Shown: positions 60,079-64,000 of the stretch, piece after piece
Position numbering within the stretch: the stretch's first letter is position 1
How the letters are laid out: the number at the start of each line of letters is the position of its first letter
Origin: Pseudonocardia autotrophica
Lineage (GTDB): Bacteria; Actinomycetota; Actinomycetes; Mycobacteriales; Pseudonocardiaceae
Direction: 5' to 3'
Length of the DNA stretch: 64,000 bases
Assembly (NCBI RefSeq): GCF_000717175.1
Contig: NZ_JNYD01000025.1
Span: 23,204-87,203 of the forward strand
Program-made: the position numbers and the translations under genes
The notes under the pieces: model-generated
The model's input: only the letters and a program-made list of their open reading frames with translations
What the model was told of the DNA's origin: nothing
The model's database searches: none

Positions 60079-60092
60079 GCTAACGGCCTAGC
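60079..60092. promoter_or_regulatory. Weak CTAACG-type operator before the alcohol dehydrogenase
   Basis: GCTA-ACGGCC-TAGC resembles the CTAACG sites of the neighbouring operons but has a 6-base instead of an 8-base spacer. It lies about 70 bases before the alcohol dehydrogenase start. Listed because of its position; low confidence. Confidence 0.3.
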
Positions 60093-60160
60093 GAGCGGTC
60101 CCGGGCCTCGGACCAGCCCCTGCTCACCAGGAACATCGCTACTCCGACGTCAGAGGATTC

Positions 60161-61288
60161 ATGAAGACCAAGGGTGCCCTGCTGTACGAGCCGAACACCG
60201 ACTGGAAGGTCGAGGAGATCGAGATCGGGGATCCGGTCGCGGGCGAGGTGCAGGTCCGGCTCGCCGCCACCGGCCTCTGCCACTCCGACGAGCACGTCCG
60301 CACCGGGGCCAATGAGCTGCCGGTCTACCCGGTGCTGGGCGGGCACGAGGGCGCCGGCGTGGTGACCCGGGTGGGCCCGGGCGTCGTCGGGCTGGAGGAG
60401 GGCGACCACGTCGTCCTCGGTTTCATCCCCGCCTGCGGCGTCTGCAAGCCCTGTTCGAAGGGCATGCAGAACCTGTGCGACCAGGGCGCGAACCTGCTGA
60501 CCGGCAAGGCGATCGCCGACGACACGTTCCGGATCACCGCATCCGGCAACCCGGTGTCGCCGATGTGCCTGCTCGGCACGTTCTCGCCGTACGTCTGCGT
60601 GAACCAGTCGTCCGTCATCAAGATCGAGAAGGACGTCGACCTGGCCACCGCGGCCCTGCTGGGCTGCGGCGTATCCACCGGCTGGGGCTCCACGGCCTCG
60701 ATCGGCGGCACGAAGGCGGGCGACGTCGTGGTGGTCGTCGGCGTGGGCGGCGTCGGGATCAACGCGGTGCAGGGCGCCGCGGCGGCGGGCGCCCGGATGG
60801 TCGTCGCCGTGGACCCGGTGGCCTACAAGCGCGAGTGGGCCCAGGAGTTCGGTGCCACCCACACCTTCTCCTCCATGTCCGAGGCGCTCGAGCCGCTGCG
60901 CGACCTCACCTGGGGCACCATGGCCGACACCGTGGCGCTCACCGTCGGTGAGCTGGAGGGCGACATGATCCAGCCGGCGCTGGACCTCACGGCGAAGGGC
61001 GGTCAGGTCGTCGTCACGGCGATCGCGGACATGCAGCAGGTCGACGCCAAGGTCGGGCTGTTCGAGCTGGCCCTGCTGCAGAAGCGGATCCAGGGCGCGA
61101 TCTTCGGCGGGATCAGTCCGCGTACCCAGATCCCCCGGCTGCTCGACGAGTACCGCGCCGGCCGGCTCAAGCTCGACGAGCTGGTGACCCGCACGTACAC
61201 CCTGGAGGAGATCAACCAGGGCTACCAGGACATGCGCGACGGGAAGAACCTGCGCGGCGTCGTCCGCTACGCCGAGGCCGACTGGTGA
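60161..61288 (+). CDS. NDMA-dependent alcohol dehydrogenase (MDR)
   Basis: 375-residue zinc-dependent alcohol dehydrogenase of the actinobacterial NDMA-dependent group, in which NAD(H) stays bound and is recycled by an unknown electron carrier. Zinc ligands are in TGLCHSDEHVR (Cys about 38) and GGHEGAG (His about 61), structural cysteines in CGVCKPCSKGMQNLC (about 89-103), and the cofactor motif is VVGVGGVGINAVQGA (about 188-202). The start ATG 60161 is followed by the usual MKTKGAL. It would oxidise the secondary alcohol to the ketone used by the Baeyer-Villiger enzyme, or the alcohol released by the esterase. It is probably separate in transcription from the upstream gene because of the hairpin. 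Confidence 0.9.
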   Translation: MKTKGALLYEPNTDWKVEEIEIGDPVAGEVQVRLAATGLCHSDEHVRTGANELPVYPVLGGHEGAGVVTRVGPGVVGLEEGDHVVLGFIPACGVCKPCSKGMQNLCDQGANLLTGKAIADDTFRITASGNPVSPMCLLGTFSPYVCVNQSSVIKIEKDVDLATAALLGCGVSTGWGSTASIGGTKAGDVVVVVGVGGVGINAVQGAAAAGARMVVAVDPVAYKREWAQEFGATHTFSSMSEALEPLRDLTWGTMADTVALTVGELEGDMIQPALDLTAKGGQVVVTAIADMQQVDAKVGLFELALLQKRIQGAIFGGISPRTQIPRLLDEYRAGRLKLDELVTRTYTLEEINQGYQDMRDGKNLRGVVRYAEADW

Positions 61289-61462
61289 TGCACCGTCCGG
61301 TGGCCGTCATCGACAGCAGGGGCCGCGAACACGGACTTGCGCTCGGCCCCCTCCAACCGCCTGGCCACCACCGCGGAGCTCGCGTCGACCGACGCCAGCG
61401 GGCTTGACCGTCTGGTGTGCAGGTAGGCTGTCAGAGCCGTGCTGAAATAGAGGTTGTATCGC

Positions 61463-62077
61463 ATGCCGTCAGCAGATGTCCGCACTGCCGAGTCGGCGGT
61501 CCGGCCCGCGGTGACAAGTGAGGCCGTGCTCGACGCTGCGCTCACCTTGTTTGCCCAGCGCGGGTACCACGGCACGGCACTGAGCCAGATCGCGGAGAGG
61601 CTCGGCATCCGCACCCCCAGCCTCTACAACCACATGCGCTCGAAACAGGAGCTCCTCGAGACCATCGTCGAGCAGACGCTCAACCATGTCTTGGCTGACT
61701 TCCACGCCGCGACTGCGGGGGCGGACGACCCCGTCGTTCTGCTTCGCGAAGCCACAAGGGTCTACGCGCTACGCCATGCGACCCACCGCCGCGAGGCGCT
61801 GATCGTCAACCGGGACACCACCAGCCTGCCGGAGCCCGCACTTTCCGCCATGCGGCAGCTGCGGCGCGACCACGAGCGCGCCGTCCGCTCGATCATCGCC
61901 CGAGGCATCGAGTGTGGAGCCTTTGCGGTCGGCAACGCCGCCCTCGCCTCCTTCGCCATCCTGGAGATGAGCGTCAGCATTGCTCGCTGGTTCCGAGAAG
62001 ACGGCCCCCGCACCGCCACGCAGGTCGCCGACGAGTATGCCGAGTTCGCTCTCCGAATCGTGAGGTATCGCCCGTGA
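61463..62077 (+). CDS. TetR-family regulator, first of a tandem pair
   Basis: 204-residue TetR regulator. The helix-turn-helix is YHGTALSQIAERLGIRTPSL followed by YNHMRSKQELL (about residues 38-68). The C-terminal domain has RHATHRREALIVNRDTTSL and SFAILEMSVSIARWF. ATG 61463 follows AGAGG by nine bases; a TTG nine bases earlier is an alternative. Its stop overlaps the start of the second TetR gene (GTGA). It is the best candidate, with its neighbour, to bind the CTAACG-type sites in front of the surrounding operons. Ligand unknown; an acyl-CoA or ketone of the pathway is likely. Confidence 0.9.
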   Translation: MPSADVRTAESAVRPAVTSEAVLDAALTLFAQRGYHGTALSQIAERLGIRTPSLYNHMRSKQELLETIVEQTLNHVLADFHAATAGADDPVVLLREATRVYALRHATHRREALIVNRDTTSLPEPALSAMRQLRRDHERAVRSIIARGIECGAFAVGNAALASFAILEMSVSIARWFREDGPRTATQVADEYAEFALRIVRYRP

Positions 62078-62670
62078 CCAGCGCCGCCACCCGTGACACA
62101 GTGACCAGTCGCGCCGTCCTCGACACCGCCCTGACCCTGTTCGCGGAACGCGGCTACCACGGCACAGCCCTAAGCCAGATCGCCGACACACTCGAGGTCC
62201 GTACCCCGAGCCTGTACAACCACATGCGCTCCAAGCAGGAGCTGCTGCAGACGATCGTCGCCGACACCGTCCGCGGGGTACTGAACGACTTCCGCACAGC
62301 CACGGAGGGCCGTACCGACCCCGTTGACCGGCTTTACCACGCCGTACTGGTCTACGCCCGGCGGCATGCCACCCACCGGCGGGAGGCGATCGTGGTCAAC
62401 CGGGACACCTCAAGCCTGGACGAGCCCTTTCGTTCACAGATGCAGGCGCTGCGGCGCGAGCACGAACACGCGCTCCGCGCGATCATCAGCGACGGCGTCG
62501 CGGCCGGCCGGTTCACCGTCGACTCCCCCGCCCTGGCCTCGTTCGCAATCCGCGAGATGTGCGTCAGCATCGCACGCTGGTACCACGACGACGGCCCGAT
62601 CGGCCCTGATCAAGTCGCCCGCGAGTACACCGAGTTCGCTCTCAACATCGTGGGCCTGGGGCGAAGCTGA
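62074..62670 (+). CDS. TetR-family regulator, second of a tandem pair
   Basis: 198-residue paralogue of the preceding gene, with about two-thirds identical residues by eye: YHGTALSQIADTLEVRTPSL, YNHMRSKQELLQTIV, RHATHRREAIVVNRDTSSL, SFAIREMCVSIARWY. GTG 62074 lies in the GTGA overlap with the first gene, so the two are made together and could form heterodimers. The recognition helices are nearly identical, so both should bind related sites, while the ligand domains have diverged more. Confidence 0.9.
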   Translation: MTSAATRDTVTSRAVLDTALTLFAERGYHGTALSQIADTLEVRTPSLYNHMRSKQELLQTIVADTVRGVLNDFRTATEGRTDPVDRLYHAVLVYARRHATHRREAIVVNRDTSSLDEPFRSQMQALRREHEHALRAIISDGVAAGRFTVDSPALASFAIREMCVSIARWYHDDGPIGPDQVAREYTEFALNIVGLGRS

Positions 62671-63095
62671 CGCACGTCCGGGCACTGCCGGTTCGAGCTG
62701 GTGCCACAACGACGCCTGCTGCTGCATCGCGCTGCGTCGCGGAATGCTGACCGCTGCTCAGCGGTAGCTCGGAACGCTCCTAGCCTCGTGCTTCACCTCC
62801 TGACGTCGCGGATCCAGGACCGCGAGCGCTGCGCGGGGCCCCGCGCCTGCACAGGAAGAACGGTGCGCGAGCGCGCTCTACCGGATCGGACGCAACCCAC
62901 ACCCGGCTGCCAGCCCTTGCCCGATTCCGGGTGCCCGCCAGGAAATCAGGTCAGGGTCCGTGCGCAGACGCCGAGCGAACTGTCGATCGTTCGACCGTGT
63001 AGGCCGGAGATGAACGGCTGCCTGGTGACGAGGCACAGCACAGCAGCCACCCATCTGCGGCCCACCCTCAAGCAGTACGAGCGCAGCCCTGGACC
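62671..63095. other. Non-coding stretch after the TetR pair
   Basis: 425 bases between convergent genes. A short hairpin lies at 62750-62765; otherwise I see no gene, RNA or repeat. Confidence 0.65.
62750..62765 (+). terminator. Possible terminator after the TetR pair
   Basis: ACCGCT-GCTC-AGCGGT, a perfect 6-base stem with a 4-base loop, 79 bases after the second TetR stop. No T-tract. Confidence 0.4.
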
Positions 63096-63980
63096 TTACG
63101 GCGTCAGGACGATACGACCGACGATCCGACCTGCCTCTAGGTCATCGAACGCCTGCACCCCGTCTTCGAGGGTGTACGGCACCACCTCGATATCGATCTT
63201 CCCGTGACGCGCGAGGTCGATGACCTGTCGCTGGTCGGACCGAGTGCCTGCAAAGGAGCGGCGCACGTCAACCCCCCAGGGGAGAGGAACTGTGGAGGGT
63301 TCTGCTGCGTAAGTAAGTGACCCGCCCCCCAGGCCAACCAGGCGGAGCGCACCGTCCGGGGCTATCACCTGAGCCGCCAGGTCGACTGTCGGCTGCACGC
63401 CAACGAAGTCGAACACCGCGTCAGCACCGTATCCCTGGGTGAGCTCGAGGATCTGCTCGGCCGCCGTGGCGTCGCTCGCCAGCACCACGTCGGCGCCATA
63501 CCGGGAGGCGGATTTGAGCTTCTCCGCGTCGGTGTCCAAGGCGATGATCCGAGTCCCGGTTGTGGCAGTGAGGATCTGCAGTCCGAGGTGTCCGAGCCCG
63601 CCGAGGCCAATCACGACGGCGGTTGCTCCGGGTGTGAGGCGGTGTCGCGCCCCGTTGATCGCGTGCATCGGGGTGAGCCCGGCGTCGGCTAGCGGGGCCA
63701 CGCGAACCGGGGCAAGATCGCCAAGGGGCTCCAGGAAGCGAGCTTCCACCTTGATGAACTCTGCCATTCCGCCCTGCGGGCCGAGACCCGGGGTCGTGGG
63801 GTAGCCGTTTCGGCCGCCGACGGTCGAGCAGACGTTGTCCCGTCCCTCCACGCATGGCCGACAGTGCCCACATGCCCAGACCACGTACACCAACACCGGG
63901 TTGAGCTTGGCCCCTGACGCCGGACACCTGCCCTGAGGCGGACGCCGTCCGCCGGGAAGGATGTCGTCCGTGCCCGCTCC
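63096..63980 (-). pseudogene. 5'-truncated NAD-dependent alcohol dehydrogenase (MDR)
   Basis: The frame encodes the last roughly 265 residues of a zinc alcohol dehydrogenase: VYVVWACGHCRPCVEGRDNVC (structural zinc), EARFLEPLGDLAPVRVAPLADAG, the Rossmann motif VIGLGGLGHLGLQIL and a complete C-terminus PYTLEDGVQAFDDLEAGRIVG. The N-terminal GroES-like domain with the catalytic-zinc cysteine and histidine (about 80 residues) is missing: upstream of GTG 63896 the frame reads ASGAKLNP and non-family residues, then hits a stop at 63981-63983. It is therefore a truncated, probably inactive gene unless a frameshift reconnects it beyond the window edge. Confidence 0.72.
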
Positions 63981-64000
63981 TCACCCGCCGGAGTTCCGGC

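Larger units (their letters stand above)
59830..60160. other. Intergenic region after the Baeyer-Villiger gene
   Basis: 331 bases without a gene. It begins with a strong hairpin (59851-59887) and ends with a possible weak operator (60079-60092) before the alcohol dehydrogenase. Nothing else recognisable. Confidence 0.7.

Noticed and set aside
1..64000. CRISPR arrays, tRNA/rRNA genes, prophage or integrase/attachment sites
   Set aside because: No regular short repeats with spacers, no tRNA-like cloverleaf or rRNA sequence and no integrase or phage structural proteins were noticed on either strand.

Overview
This is a high-GC (about 70%) actinobacterial window made almost entirely of catabolic operons. 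GTG/TTG starts, 4-base ATGA/GTGA gene overlaps, an NDMA-type alcohol dehydrogenase, MmyB-type and TetR regulators and the general gene mix suggest a soil actinomycete of the Pseudonocardia/Amycolatopsis type. That assignment is inference. No rRNA, tRNA, CRISPR array or replication origin was seen. Most genes lie on the minus strand.

Layout. (a) <1-12117, minus: an eleven-gene operon with 3-hydroxybenzoate 6-monooxygenase, gentisate 1,2-dioxygenase and an FAH-family hydrolase (gentisate route). It also carries a CoA-transferase, an HMG-CoA-lyase-like enzyme, an iron-type ABC transporter, a RutA-like flavin monooxygenase, a beta-hydroxyacid dehydrogenase and a LigM-like tetrahydrofolate-dependent demethylase that runs off the left edge. 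A palindrome at 12158-12181 and a MarR gene lie upstream. (b) 12780-16778, minus: LigM-like demethylase, RutA-like monooxygenase and aldehyde dehydrogenase. (c) 16932-24767, minus: HpcH-type aldolase, a TauT-type ABC transporter, isochorismatase-fold hydrolase, PuuE/imidase-like deacetylase, flavin monooxygenase, SDR and a GntR regulator. A divergent MFS exporter/importer (25107-26303) shares a candidate GntR operator with operon (b). (d) 26330-29587: an SDR/MmyB regulator pair and an aromatic-acid MFS transporter whose promoter carries the same palindrome as operon (a). (e) 29670-33645: a decayed zone with a regulator fragment, an insertion sequence with a frameshifted transposase, an acyl-CoA dehydrogenase whose 5' end was replaced by the insertion sequence, and a ferredoxin-reductase remnant. 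(f) 33646-43254, minus: a Crp/Fnr regulator, a fused indolepyruvate:ferredoxin oxidoreductase, a DpgC-like cofactor-free dioxygenase, two hotdog proteins, a CoA ligase and an MHS transporter. (g) 43520-52926, minus: a nine-gene operon around a molybdenum hydroxylase (CoxSML-like, but not CO dehydrogenase). (h) 53012-56601, minus: acyl-CoA synthetase and an acetate-type Na+/solute symporter. (i) 57212-62670, plus: esterase, Baeyer-Villiger monooxygenase, NDMA-dependent alcohol dehydrogenase and two tandem TetR genes. A 5'-truncated alcohol dehydrogenase ends the window.

How the parts fit. Repeated operator-like sequences tie distant operons together: ATGCTCAG-N4-CTGAGCAT links the gentisate operon to the aromatic-acid transporter; an ATTGACAGG...CCTG..GAAA site links (b) with the (c)/MFS divergent promoter; and a CTAACG-centred site lies in front of (g), (h) and (i), so the molybdenum hydroxylase, acyl-CoA synthetase/symporter and Baeyer-Villiger genes look like one regulon. 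The least familiar biology is in (a)-(c), where demethylase/RutA-like monooxygenase modules occur twice and a Rut-like set once, and in (f), where an arylpyruvate oxidoreductase sits beside a DpgC-like dioxygenase.
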